Source: Lysinibacillus fusiformis (GTDB lineage Bacteria > Bacillota > Bacilli > Bacillales_A > Planococcaceae). Taken from it: 64,000 nt of DNA. The stretch is from positions 248,001 through 312,000 of the forward strand of contig NZ_PYWL01000004.1 in assembly GCF_003049525.1 (NCBI RefSeq), given 5' to 3'. Shown here in pieces: positions 34,870 to 42,824 of the stretch (positions are counted from its first letter, which is position 1; each line of letters begins with the position of its first letter). The position numbers and the translations under genes are program-made. The notes under the pieces are model-generated. The model searched no databases, was not told where the DNA came from, and saw only the letters and a program-made list of their open reading frames with translations.

Positions 34870-35016
34870 TTAATATTGACGAAGACGAATATAATTTTCT
34901 ACTTTTCTTCGGTTCTCTTCAAAGATTTTTTTCGCATTTTCGTTATGAAGTGCTTTCTCAAGAGAGTTCTCACGTTTTGTAATAGTTATCGTGAGAGCAA
35001 AAAAGTTTAATATCAT
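34870..35016 (-). CDS. YrzI-family small protein
   Basis: A 48-residue peptide (MILNFFALTITITKRENSLE, ending YIRLRQY). The hydrophobic start followed by a TITITKR motif and a charged helical tail is the hallmark of the YrzI family, small proteins linked to sporulation in Bacillus. AAGGAGG lies nine bases before the ATG. Only about 30 bases separate its ribosome site from two tandem terminators upstream, so it is probably reached by read-through from the promoter at 35284-35312. Confidence 0.7.
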   Translation of the reverse strand: MILNFFALTITITKRENSLEKALHNENAKKIFEENRRKVENYIRLRQY

Positions 35017-35049
35017 TTATGATCACCTCCTTAAATTACCATGAAAAAT

Positions 35050-35080
35050 GAAAAAACCGTAGAGAGACTCCCCCTACGGT
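35050..35080 (-). terminator. Second tandem terminator before the YrzI gene
   Basis: Read on the minus strand, ACCGTAG and CTACGGT close a loop of eleven bases, followed by TTTTTT. Confidence 0.75.
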
Positions 35081-35091
35081 GAAAAAAGGCA

Positions 35092-35128
35092 CAAAAATAC
35101 CGCAGGGGCACACTTCTCCCTGCGGTAT
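35092..35128 (-). terminator. First tandem terminator before the YrzI gene
   Basis: Read on the minus strand, an 11-base perfect stem ATACCGCAGGG/CCCTGCGGTAT followed by TTTTTG, 24 bases after the 30-codon frame. Confidence 0.8.
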
Positions 35129-35151
35129 GGGTATGCTAAATTACAAAAAAC

Positions 35152-35244
35152 TTAAGCGATCCATTCCGAACTGGTCGAATGTGTGATTTTCATTTTTACT
35201 TTAGTTGTGGCTAATAATGACATCAATTTAACGATACGGATCAT
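35152..35244 (-). CDS. 30-residue peptide heading the YrzI unit
   Basis: A short frame (MIRIVKLMSLLATTKVKMKI, ending SSEWIA) has AAGGAGG nine bases before its ATG and a well-formed promoter upstream. It may be a small functional peptide or a leader whose translation governs the tandem terminators that follow. Family not recognised. Confidence 0.55.
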   Translation of the reverse strand: MIRIVKLMSLLATTKVKMKITHSTSSEWIA

Positions 35245-35283
35245 TTCATTCGACCTCCTTAAGAATTTTATGTTTACTTTGTA

Positions 35284-35312
35284 AGTATAGCTATATTTAA
35301 GGTGTTTGTAAA
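35284..35312 (-). promoter_or_regulatory. SigA-type promoter of the small-peptide unit
   Basis: On the minus strand TTTACA and TATACT are separated by exactly 17 bases, 40 bases ahead of the 30-codon frame. Confidence 0.65.
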
Positions 35313-35400
35313 CATCTTTTACTAAGATTTCCTGATTATTGAAGCGAGAGCCGTTTTTGATGTGACAGGTATAAGGGGAAATCCAAATCAAATTCTACTG

Positions 35401-35665
35401 GGGGATGGCTCCAAAATGAAAAAGCATTAGCAATTCACATTGAATAGGGTATCCCATACATTAATAAGAAGACTAAGTGATATGTATCGTCGGAGCTAAA
35501 AGTATGGACACGCACCAACATTTTTAATGTCAATGGACTACGAACAAGTTCGTTTAATCACAGCTCAATTTATCAGATGATGGAAGAAGCGGCAATACTA
35601 GTGGAATTGGAGTTACCCTAAACAGTATATGCAATATAAATCTTGCCAATCAAACAAATTCACTA
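35401..35665 (+). pseudogene. Truncated, decayed copy of the flavoprotein gene at 42825
   Basis: 35401-35484 matches 43404-43492 and 35485-35665 matches 43999-44176 with scattered substitutions and small gaps; about 500 bases in between are missing. Shared strings include GGCTCCAAAATGAAAAAGCA and CGCACCAACATTTTTAATG. The frame is broken by stops. It is therefore a relic of a second copy of the arsenic-locus flavoprotein. Confidence 0.85.
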
Positions 35666-35677
35666 CATAATCGAATG

Positions 35678-35750
35678 CTTCCTATAATTTATCGTAAAAA
35701 AGGCGGTTATTCGTTTAAATAATGCTCATTATCGTTAATGTAGATTTATC
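35678..35750 (+). repeat. REP1 element, 3' half (copy a)
   Basis: Matches the 3' half of the copies at 49378 and 53652 (TTCCTATAATTTATCG...TTATTCGTTTAAATAAT...TTATCGTTAATGTAGAT). It abuts the flavoprotein relic. Confidence 0.75.
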
Positions 35751-35798
35751 CAATATTTATTAAATTTATTCATAAAGTGGGAACAGTTTAAGTGGTTA

Positions 35799-35890
35799 TG
35801 ACTATATTTTGACAAAGGTTAAAAAATTGCCAAGGAGTATTTTTCCTTATATTTCAGTTAGTTGGTAGCAACATTAAGGAAATTCGGAAA
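35799..35890 (+). repeat. REP2 element (copy a)
   Basis: Shares GACTATATTTTGACAAAGG, GGAGTATTT and TTAGTTGGTAGC with the copies at 44286 and 45838. It leads straight into an XRE-type coding fragment, so REP2 seems to be the promoter and first codons of such a gene. Confidence 0.6.
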
Positions 35891-35947
35891 TTGAAAAAAT
35901 TTATTCAGGAAGAATTGGCCGAAAAATGTGGACCGCAAACTTCATAA
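35868..35947 (+). pseudogene. XRE-type regulator N-terminal fragment
   Basis: The frame LVGSNIKEIRKLKKFIQEEL continues AEKCGPQTS and stops. This is the first half of a SinR/PlcR-like helix-turn-helix. No start codon or remainder of the gene is intact. The following 35948-36180 shows nothing else I can name. Confidence 0.55.
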
Positions 35948-36180
35948 TGGTTAGAAATTCGTTTCACACTTGCAGAGCTTATATATGGTGAACCTAACCA
36001 AACAAGTCTCACAATAGTCCTTATTCTTTGTGTGATACTTTTGTTCTTTATTATACGAAGCATATATAACAATATAAAAAATTATTGTAAATATTCTAGC
36101 AAATACAATAAAAACGGAATACTAGGTAAGTGTCTTTATTACTGTTATTGAACGCTACATTCATTAGGAGGAGCATTATT

Positions 36181-36465
36181 ATGGAAGTATACTGGGTTAA
36201 CGGACAATATCAAGAAGATGAACGGATTTTTGACTCTCAGTTTGAAGTTTATGAATGGACGGACTCATTATATCAAGATTTCTCCAACGGTTTTTTGAGA
36301 AAAGAAAATATTGGTTATGCAACTCCTGATGTAAAGGTAATTGATTGTTTAACGAAACTAATACCACAATGGGCGGGATACACAAATGTAAATGTTACAA
36401 TGCATAGAGATAAGATTGAGGTAGACGGTAAAGATATGTATAGAATTTGGACATCTAGTAGATAA
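36181..36465 (+). CDS. Hypothetical 94-residue protein
   Basis: An acidic, aromatic-rich small protein (MEVYWVNGQYQEDERIFDSQ, ending MYRIWTSSR) with GGAGGAG before its ATG. No family recognised, no membrane segment or signal peptide. It stands alone between REP2 debris and a strong hairpin pair. Being complete, with good start and stop signals, it is probably expressed. Confidence 0.6.
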   Translation: MEVYWVNGQYQEDERIFDSQFEVYEWTDSLYQDFSNGFLRKENIGYATPDVKVIDCLTKLIPQWAGYTNVNVTMHRDKIEVDGKDMYRIWTSSR

Positions 36466-36501
36466 AGTTGTTCAACAACGGGCGCAATTGTTGAACAACT
36501 T
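36465..36501. repeat. Perfect 14-base inverted repeat after the hypothetical gene
   Basis: AAGTTGTTCAACAA and its exact complement flank nine bases; there is no T run, so it may stabilise the message rather than end it. Confidence 0.6.
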
Positions 36502-36515
36502 AGATATTGCTTAAT

Positions 36516-36562
36516 AAGACTCTCTTTTGGTGAACTAATTTTCAGAAGAGAGTCTTTTAATT
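36516..36562 (+). terminator. Terminator of the hypothetical gene
   Basis: Stem AAGACTCTCTT/AAGAGAGTCTT with a 19-base loop and TTTTAATTT after it. Confidence 0.75.
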
Positions 36563-36664
36563 TATCATGGAATATGGGATTTATGAGATTTTCTAATTAA
36601 GTTTTCTACTAAAGCCACAAATTATTCTGATGGATATTCATACGTATTTAGGAGGATGCATACT

Positions 36665-37687
36665 CTATTCTTGCCACACGCTCATAGGATCCCATGGCTT
36701 GATACGATCGCCATATTTCTCGGATAAAAAAGCTTTCATGTCTTCCAGTTTTGTAGGAACCTCGTTCCAATTGGGAAGAGATGGCAACCCGCGTTTACTT
36801 TTTAAGAGAATATCCACCGTAACATATAAACGTTCTGGCTGAATCCAATGAAGGAAGCGGGAAATGTCGATTTCCTTAGTCAGGGACAAGGAATCAATCT
36901 CGTCATTGTAATGCTTGTTGAATTCGCTTATCAAGTTCAAGAGGTAGTCTCTCTGTTCCTTCACGAAGTCTAGGCCGCATATGGCGCCATGCCCTGGAAC
37001 AACAATTTCAGGTTTAATGTCATCAATAATGCGATCAAGTACTTTAATCCAGTTGAGGGTTCCTTCTTCACTGTATGCCGTACAACCGTTAAACACGACA
37101 TCGCCGGCGAACAGCACTTTTTCTTTTGGCATCCATAACAGCAAATCACTGTCAGAGTGGGCCGGAGCTACATTGTAAATCATAACTTCCGTATCGCCAA
37201 GCCGTATGTTGATATCGTCCTTTATCTCAATATTCGGATGCACCCATTCTACGCCTTCTAAGTCGAATCCTTCAAATTCCGCTGCAAAGAACTGCTCTCC
37301 CTGAGTCGATTCCGGAGAATTCTTCCCTCTTTTGATGACGTTATCCATCCAGCCAATATTTTCAGTAAGACGCTCCCTGGCCGCTTCCTTGTGCATAATA
37401 ATGCAGGCTTCTTCAAACACTTTGTTCCCCCAGGTATGGTCGCTGTTATAGTGCGAGTTCACTACATAGGCGGGAGAGCCGCCATTGCTTACTTCCTTAA
37501 AAGCATCTCGCATTTCTTGCGCATGGAACAGATCAAAGAACGTGTCATACACCAAGCCTTCACCTTTGTTGATAAACCCAGCATTGGCCCAACTGATGCC
37601 ACGATACGGCGAAATACCGGCAAAGACTCCATCTGCGACTTCAAAAAATTTAACCCGAGGTTTTTGGATAATACTTCTATACTGCAT
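36665..37687 (-). CDS. MBL-fold hydrolase
   Basis: A 340-residue metallo-beta-lactamase-fold enzyme. The metal site is HYNSDHTWG (first His replaced in part: NSHYNSDH), with APAHSDSDLLLW (His), LFAGDVVFNG (Asp) and VPGHGAIC (His). The pattern resembles alkyl-sulfatase-like or quorum-lactonase-like members, but substrate is unclear. I use the ATG at 37687 with AAGGAG seven bases upstream. It is divergent from a FAH-family gene. Codon and base use are visibly richer in G+C than the surroundings, suggesting transfer of the whole 36.6-39.5 kb block. Confidence 0.82.
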   Translation of the reverse strand: MQYRSIIQKPRVKFFEVADGVFAGISPYRGISWANAGFINKGEGLVYDTFFDLFHAQEMRDAFKEVSNGGSPAYVVNSHYNSDHTWGNKVFEEACIIMHKEAARERLTENIGWMDNVIKRGKNSPESTQGEQFFAAEFEGFDLEGVEWVHPNIEIKDDINIRLGDTEVMIYNVAPAHSDSDLLLWMPKEKVLFAGDVVFNGCTAYSEEGTLNWIKVLDRIIDDIKPEIVVPGHGAICGLDFVKEQRDYLLNLISEFNKHYNDEIDSLSLTKEIDISRFLHWIQPERLYVTVDILLKSKRGLPSLPNWNEVPTKLEDMKAFLSEKYGDRIKPWDPMSVWQE

Positions 37688-37852
37688 AACAATTCTCCTT
37701 TGCATCTATGTTTTTTTTGGTAGTCACACTGACTATATCTTTATTATAGAGAATGGAAAATAAAAAGCAAGCGAGCACTTGCGTGCATTTACTCAATGTA
37801 ATATGCTAATAACTGAACAACATCACACTACATGGATGGAGGCGCTACAAAG

Positions 37853-38863
37853 ATGAAACTGGTAACCTATCACACTGAAACTTCGAAGGAATATTTTTTT
37901 GGGCTTGTCATTAACGAGGAATTTGTCGTGTCTTTTGCCGCAATCATGAAAAAGCAGGGGACATTCGTTGACAGTCTACAAAGTATGGACAGCTATCTAC
38001 AACATTTGCCGGCAAGCCATACTGCCGCTAAGGAGCTGATGCAATACGCTGTTAGACAGTCGCATCAATTCAATGAAAATGAAATCTGTCCAATTGCAGC
38101 GGTAAAATTGCTGCCACCTATTTTGAACCCGGCTGCGCTTATTGATTTCGGGCTGACGCCAAGACATCTGAAAAACGCTGGCGTAAATCTGCTGCAAAGA
38201 GAATACACAGGAGCGGAAAGAGAAGAGTTTATACAAAAAATTGCGGAAAAATTCCAGCAAGAACCGAATAAAGTAACCTTCAGTTATTACAAATGTAACC
38301 ATAATGCATTGATTGGAGATGGGGCTACAATCCATTGGCCTTCGTATTCTTCTTATCTGGATATCGAACCGGAGCTGGCCTTTGTTACAGGGAAGGGGAA
38401 CTGTATTGCTGGTTATGTAATTTTTAACGACAGTACTGCTCGCGATGTGCAGTGGCCAGATTTTCAGGCGTTGACCGGACCAACGCGGTGCAAAGATTTT
38501 GATAACAGCAAAGGAATAGGACCATTTCTGGTTACACCGGATGAAATCGATAACCCGCTGGCACTGGATGTGGATGTACGAATCGGAGAGAGACTGCACT
38601 GGAAGGGAAGCACATCCGAGTATTCCGCGCACCCTGCGAAGGTGATGGAGGAGGTTCTCAAAGTTTTCACGCCGCTCCCGGGCACGATTATAGGAATGGG
38701 GACGATACCGGATTGCTGCGCAATCGAGACCGAGCAATGGCTGTTGCCCTCTGACCGAATCCGGATTACGTTCGATAAATTAGGAACGCTCACGCAATTG
38801 GTGCCTGATAATGTCAAGATTACGGAAGCAAGTCGCTGGGAAAGAAGAAGTGATTTACCTTAA
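37853..38863 (+). CDS. Fumarylacetoacetate-hydrolase (FAH) family enzyme
   Basis: A 336-residue protein with the FAH catalytic fold in its C-terminal two thirds. Metal ligands appear in SSYLDIEPELAFVTGKG (Glu-x-Glu type) and GYVIFNDSTARDVQ (Asp), with DNSKGIGPFLVTPDEI after them. Members cleave C-C bonds or hydrate/decarboxylate aromatic-breakdown products. The ATG at 37853 has GGAGG ten bases upstream; an earlier ATG at 37832 has none. It lies between the divergent MBL gene and a TetR gene, probably one catabolic island for an unknown compound. Confidence 0.85.
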   Translation: MKLVTYHTETSKEYFFGLVINEEFVVSFAAIMKKQGTFVDSLQSMDSYLQHLPASHTAAKELMQYAVRQSHQFNENEICPIAAVKLLPPILNPAALIDFGLTPRHLKNAGVNLLQREYTGAEREEFIQKIAEKFQQEPNKVTFSYYKCNHNALIGDGATIHWPSYSSYLDIEPELAFVTGKGNCIAGYVIFNDSTARDVQWPDFQALTGPTRCKDFDNSKGIGPFLVTPDEIDNPLALDVDVRIGERLHWKGSTSEYSAHPAKVMEEVLKVFTPLPGTIIGMGTIPDCCAIETEQWLLPSDRIRITFDKLGTLTQLVPDNVKITEASRWERRSDLP

Positions 38864-38957
38864 ATAAACGTTTACGAAGATGATGAACCCCCGAACCTAT
38901 TGTGTATGAATAACTTGTTGTATAATAAGATTTAACATATGCAAAAGGAGTAATACA

Positions 38958-39533
38958 ATGCATACTTCAGACAGAATTATCGAAGCCGCGACACGGCTCA
39001 TAAAAAAGAATGGCTATCGGGGAGTAAGCACTAAAGCCATTGCAGCGGAAGCTACAGTCAATGAATCTACAATTTTCCGAAATTTTGGAAGCAAGCAAGG
39101 CATACTGGAAGCCATCATTGAAAGGCATTCGGATATCCCGCAATTTGAGAAGCTTCTAATGGAGGAAGCGACCGATAATCCGGAAGTTGATCTGCTGAAT
39201 GTAAGCCAGCAGTACCGCTTGTTTTTCCATAAAAATACGGATATTATTTTGATTGGCATACGCGAAAAAGGAATATTTCCTGAATTAGACAGAGTGCTGG
39301 CTGAGCCGCCGGTGAAGCTGCACTCTTTGCTGGTTGAATATTTCGAACGACTACAGAGGAAAAAAGTCATACCGAGTCAGGATGCGCGCCTTGCCGCCAT
39401 GTCTTTTCTCTCGACGTGCTACGGCTTTCAGATGAGCGAGCTGATTCACCAGCAATATCAGTCTCAATTCGTCACCGAGGAAGAGTTCTATAAGTACATT
39501 GTCTCATCGTTCGTAAAAGCTATATTGTCTTAG
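38958..39533 (+). CDS. TetR/AcrR-family regulator
   Basis: A 191-residue repressor with an N-terminal helix-turn-helix (VSTKAIAAEATVNESTIFRNFG, residues about 25-46) and an all-helical ligand domain. AAAAGGAG lies before the ATG. It follows the FAH gene by 94 bases and probably controls it and the divergent MBL gene. Like them it is richer in G+C than neighbouring genes. Confidence 0.88.
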   Translation: MHTSDRIIEAATRLIKKNGYRGVSTKAIAAEATVNESTIFRNFGSKQGILEAIIERHSDIPQFEKLLMEEATDNPEVDLLNVSQQYRLFFHKNTDIILIGIREKGIFPELDRVLAEPPVKLHSLLVEYFERLQRKKVIPSQDARLAAMSFLSTCYGFQMSELIHQQYQSQFVTEEEFYKYIVSSFVKAILS

Positions 39534-39550
39534 TCATAAAAAACCTGTAG

Positions 39551-39640
39551 CAGTTTATACGAATCTCTTATGGGTATGCTTCACTCGATGAAATAAAAAA
39601 AGGTATATTCCAATTAAGTGAAATTATTAAAATTCAATAG
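39551..39640 (+). pseudogene. C-terminal fragment of a MocR/class I aminotransferase
   Basis: Twenty-nine codons read QFIRISYGYASLDEIKKGIF and then QLSEIIKIQ. The RxSYxYAS...I..GI..L.E pattern is the usual end of fold-type I aminotransferases. No upstream part is present. Confidence 0.5.
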
Positions 39641-39978
39641 GTATAATATTTTAATTATCTAATGTATTAAAGAATTTTCTGAAGTCGAAATAAATTTACA
39701 TTATAAAAACTCATAAGACAAATTTTAACTTCTTTGGTTGAAAAACAGGGAAATGCACCATATCAATTCAACGTCGATAGTTAGTTTCATTGTAGAAATG
39801 AGGTGAATGTGTTAAGTAACAATAAAATCATAAAAATTATTAAAGTTATTTATTCAACAAAAGGGCCAATTAATGGAGTAACCTATTTTACGAAAATGGT
39901 TATAGTGAAGAGTTTGTGAGGTGTTGCACTTAAACTACCGTGGTATATAGCTACATCAGTTATAAAATGAAAAGAATT

Positions 39979-40042
39979 AAAGAAGTGAAAAAGCATACAG
40001 GGAACAGTTTACCCTTGAATGCTTTTTCACTTCTTTTATTTA
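39979..40042. terminator. Strong hairpin terminator
   Basis: A stem of about 17 bases (AAGAAGTGAAAAAGCAT/ATGCTTTTTCACTTCTT) is followed by TTATTT on the plus strand and an A/T run on the other. It also lies just after the ywbE relic on the minus strand. Confidence 0.8.
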
Positions 40043-40215
40043 GAGTGGATTTCCTGTATGCGTCCAACCTGTCCATCTGTTAGCCTAACTTTAATACCGT
40101 GGGGAAGGGTGCCTGATTTGTTAAAAATATCTTAAATGATATCTCTGGTAATTGTCCCTTTTTCCAACCTTTTTTAACAATATTAACAGCTTTTCCTGTT
40201 ATATGTCTTTCCGAT
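40036..40215 (-). pseudogene. ywbE: Frameshifted ywbE-type gene
   Basis: Minus-strand reading gives RHITGKAVNIVKKGWKKG, then after a frame change TITRDII, a stop, DIFNKSGTLPHGIKVRLTDG and QVGRIQEIHSK. The ending PHGIKVRLxDGQVGRV is diagnostic for the YwbE family. The N-terminus is damaged, and at least one shift and one stop are present. It follows the 64-residue gene on the same strand. Confidence 0.7.
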
Positions 40216-40227
40216 ATTGTCCGTATA

Positions 40228-40422
40228 TTAGACACCCATTTTTCTACGGGTATTGCTTGTTTTTTTCGTTTGCTGGCTTTTCATTTTTTTTGTTGAAAGG
40301 TCGTGATTCATTTTTCCTTGATTAGCAGAGGAACGGTTCTTTTTGTTTTCAAGCTGCTGTTTCACTGCCTCTTGCAGGCTGATCTTTTTTTGGGGTACTT
40401 CAGTTTGATTATTCTCGGTCAT
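40228..40422 (-). CDS. Conserved small basic protein
   Basis: A 64-residue hydrophilic, Lys/Gln/Asn-rich protein (MTENNQTEVPQKKISLQEAV, ending KTSNTRRKMGV). Proteins with the KMKSQQTKK...NTRRKMG ending are, as I recall, widespread in Bacillaceae but uncharacterised. AAGGAG lies before the ATG. It is followed directly by the ywbE relic. Confidence 0.7.
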   Translation of the reverse strand: MTENNQTEVPQKKISLQEAVKQQLENKKNRSSANQGKMNHDLSTKKMKSQQTKKTSNTRRKMGV

Positions 40423-40600
40423 AGGAAATGCTCCTTTTTGAATATGTTATTTAGTCCAGTATAATCTATTTTTTATTATTTGTGAAACTTTCCCCTTTAA
40501 CTTACAACAAGTGAAGACGCTTTTTTACTAACGGTGCAGTTTAATGGAATAATTAATATGGGATATTTCGGTAATTCAAGGGTGTAAAGGGGAAATCTAA

Positions 40601-40678
40601 ATGGTTGAAAAAGAAATTTTCAAATTGGGTAAATATCTGTTGCAATTCAAAACATTAAATCATAATATAAGCATATAG
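40601..40678 (+). CDS. Possible 25-codon frame upstream of arsR
   Basis: MVEKEIFKLGKYLLQFKTLN and five more residues, with AAAGGGG ten bases before ATG. Its end overlaps the first ArsR-type operator, so it may be a relic. The rest of 40423-40766 is regulatory. Confidence 0.25.
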   Translation: MVEKEIFKLGKYLLQFKTLNHNISI

Positions 40679-40687
40679 TTATATATG
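40664..40687. promoter_or_regulatory. ArsR-type operator 1
   Basis: AATATAAGCATATAGTTATATATG, an imperfect AT-rich dyad of the ArsR/SmtB type, 80 bases before arsR. A hairpin AAATCACCT/AGGTGATTT with T-rich tail follows at 40692-40722 and may be a terminator from upstream. Confidence 0.5.
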
Positions 40688-40730
40688 TATCAAATCACCT
40701 TTCTTTAACGAGGTGATTTATTTAAATCAA

Positions 40731-40753
40731 TATATAAGCAAATGATTATATAA
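40731..40753. promoter_or_regulatory. ArsR-type operator 2 before arsR
   Basis: TATATAAGCAAATGATTATATAA is a dyad with TATATAA/TTATATA arms directly before the arsR ribosome site. It closely resembles the site at 42781. Confidence 0.65.
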
Positions 40754-40766
40754 GGAGTGCAGATAA

Positions 40767-41093
40767 ATGGAAAACACACTAATTGAAAAACAACTAAAAG
40801 CAGCAGCTGATTTAAATCGTATTAAATTACTTGCATGCATGAAAAATGGGGAGGTATGTGTATGTGATTTTGTGGATGTGCTAGGAATATCGCAACCAGC
40901 AGTTAGTCAACATCTACGAAAATTGAAGGAGGCAGGCATTATTACGGAACGAAAAGTAGGGACTTGGAAACATTACCGTTTAGTAGAGGATCAAACACCA
41001 CTGATGGAGGGTGTTTTAGAACAAATTCGACCTTTAAATTGGTGCAACTGTGGGACAGATTGCTGCCATGTAGGGGGAACTGATAATGAGTAA
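40767..41093 (+). CDS. arsR: Arsenic-responsive ArsR repressor
   Basis: A 108-residue ArsR/SmtB winged-helix repressor. The metalloid-binding cysteines appear as EVCVCDF at about residues 29-35 in the alpha-3 helix, the classic ArsR position. The recognition helix is [17 protein letters not shown]. Extra C-terminal cysteines ([10 protein letters not shown]) could also bind metal. It leaves DNA when arsenite binds. The gene overlaps the exporter gene by eight bases, and AT-rich dyads lie upstream. Confidence 0.93.
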   Translation: MENTLIEKQLKAAADLNRIKLLACMKNGEVCVCDFVDVLGISQPAVSQHLRKLKEAGIITERKVGTWKHYRLVEDQTPLMEGVLEQIRPLNWCNCGTDCCHVGGTDNE

Positions 41094-42141
41094 TGAGTCT
41101 TTAACCAAACAACTTTCTTTTCTAGATCGTTACCTTACACTTTGGATATTTGTTGCAATGGGAATAGGCGTCTTATTAAGTATTTCGATGCCCAATATTG
41201 GTGAAGCATTAGAGTCCATGTCTATTGGCACAACGTCCATACCGATTGCTATAGGGTTAATTGTTATGATGTACCCACCATTAGCGAAAGTAAAGTATGA
41301 AGAAATGTGGCGAGTGTTTAAGGATTGGAAAGTGCTTTTGCTATCCCTTTTTCAAAACTGGTTACTCGGTCCGTTCTTAATGTTCTTTTTAGCTATCATC
41401 TTTCTGCACAATTATCCTGAATACATGGCTGGGCTCATTATGATCGGTTTAGCTCGATGTATTGCCATGGTGATTGTGTGGAATGATTTAGCGCGTGGGG
41501 ACAGGGAATATGTAGCTGGGTTAGTTGCCTTTAACTCCATCTTTCAAATCGTGACGTATTCGATCTTTGCATACTTTTTCTTAAATGTATTACCGGGTTG
41601 GTTTGGTTTAGAGAATTTCCATGTATCCATTTCAATGTGGGAAATTACAAAGAGCGTACTTATTTTCTTAGGTATACCTTTTGCTGCAGGATTTCTCACA
41701 CGTTGGATAGGGATTAAAGCCAAAGGTAAACAATGGTATGAGGAAAAGTTCTTACCGAAGATTTCACCACTGACTCTAATTGCACTGTTGTTCACGATTG
41801 TGATGATGTTTGCTTTAAAAGGTGAGCAATTAGTTGAACTACCACTTGATGTGGTCCGAATTGCGATCCCATTATTTATTTACTTTGTGGTGATGTTTGC
41901 TGTTTCATTCTTCTCTTCTCGTAAAGCAGGTGCATCTTATCCTGTCACAGCAGCTCTTTCTTTTACAGCTGCAAGTAACAACTTTGAACTAGCGATTGCT
42001 GTGTCAGTTGGGGTGTTTGGCCTGCATAGTGGAGTAGCATTCGCTGCTGTTATTGGTCCACTTGTAGAAGTACCTGTACTCATAGGACTTGTATGGGTTG
42101 CCTTACGTTGGCAGAAAAAATACTTTAAAACTATTAAATAG
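41086..42141 (+). CDS. arsB: ACR3-family arsenite exporter
   Basis: A 351-residue membrane protein with ten helices. It belongs to the ACR3 rather than the ArsB type: [15 protein letters not shown] at the start, [16 protein letters not shown] with the conserved Cys in helix 4, and [23 protein letters not shown] near the end. It extrudes arsenite using the proton-motive force. The gene starts inside the end of arsR, with GGGGG before the ATG. In this annotation style ACR3 is usually labelled arsB. Confidence 0.93.
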   Translation: MSNESLTKQLSFLDRYLTLWIFVAMGIGVLLSISMPNIGEALESMSIGTTSIPIAIGLIVMMYPPLAKVKYEEMWRVFKDWKVLLLSLFQNWLLGPFLMFFLAIIFLHNYPEYMAGLIMIGLARCIAMVIVWNDLARGDREYVAGLVAFNSIFQIVTYSIFAYFFLNVLPGWFGLENFHVSISMWEITKSVLIFLGIPFAAGFLTRWIGIKAKGKQWYEEKFLPKISPLTLIALLFTIVMMFALKGEQLVELPLDVVRIAIPLFIYFVVMFAVSFFSSRKAGASYPVTAALSFTAASNNFELAIAVSVGVFGLHSGVAFAAVIGPLVEVPVLIGLVWVALRWQKKYFKTIK

Positions 42142-42152
42142 GGAACTATATT

Positions 42153-42518
42153 ATGACACACACACTTTACTTCTTGTGTACTGGAACTCATACAGTAGTC
42201 AGGTTGCTAAAGGATAGGCAAATAAATTAATACCTACAAAATGGACAGTTAAAAGTGCAGGCATAGAAGCGCATGGAGTAAATACGAATGCCATTAAAGT
42301 AATGGCAGAGGTAGAAATTGATACTTTAAATCATACATCAGATTTAATTGATTTTGAGATATTAAACAAAACCACACTAGTAGTTACCTTATGCGGGGTT
42401 CGAAGATCAAACGAAAGCAACTGGTACAGACGAAGAAAAATCGACTGTATTTCAAAATGCACCTGATGTAATCGGCAAACGAAATGAGCAATTTGTAACC
42501 AGTAATACTATCTGTTAG
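42153..42518 (+). pseudogene. arsC: Broken arsenate reductase gene
   Basis: Pieces in different frames match thioredoxin-type ArsC: TLYFLCTG at the start, [40 protein letters not shown] and a tail [20 protein letters not shown]. The active-site loop CTGNSCRS is scrambled to CTGTHTVVR and later segments are shifted or missing. The gene follows the exporter as in standard ars operons. Arsenate reduction by this copy is therefore lost. Confidence 0.85.
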
Positions 42519-42551
42519 AAATTATTCAGACCATTGAATGGAGGATTAAAA

Positions 42552-42668
42552 ATGACAGTAAATCATACTAGACATATTAACTCAAGATACTCATTAAATC
42601 AGGCTAAAGAGTTTGCTTTTTATTTCTTCTATAAAGGAGAGATGGATCGTTTCGGGATTTGGATATGA
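42552..42668 (+). CDS. Short 38-codon frame in the ars locus
   Basis: MTVNHTRHINSRYSLNQAKE continues to FGIWI and stops. GGAGG lies nine bases before the ATG. It may be the start of a larger gene cut short. Family not recognised. Confidence 0.3.
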   Translation: MTVNHTRHINSRYSLNQAKEFAFYFFYKGEMDRFGIWI

Positions 42669-42745
42669 TTGCAATTTGAAAATGCTAGAAAAAATGATCA
42701 AATAATATATGAAATTGAAATGTGTTAATTACATGCAAAGATTAA

Positions 42746-42768
42746 ACGTCTAGCTACCTGCTAGACGT
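42746..42768. repeat. Perfect 9-base inverted repeat
   Basis: ACGTCTAGC and GCTAGACGT around a five-base loop. No T run follows, so not a clear terminator on the plus strand. Confidence 0.5.
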
Positions 42769-42780
42769 AAAAAATACATT

Positions 42781-42804
42781 TTATATAAGGAAATGCTTAT
42801 ATAA
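42781..42804. promoter_or_regulatory. ArsR-type operator 3 before the flavoprotein gene
   Basis: Perfect dyad TTATATAAG-GAAATG-CTTATATAA, 20 bases ahead of the flavoprotein start codon, closely matching the site before arsR. It indicates that the flavoprotein belongs to the arsenic regulon. Confidence 0.7.
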
Positions 42805-42824
42805 AGATGAAAGTGGAGAAGTGA

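Noticed and set aside
37997..38737. 246-codon open frame on the minus strand
   Set aside because: It lies wholly antisense to the FAH-family gene, has no family features and an odd Arg/Ser/Cys-rich composition; it is a shadow.
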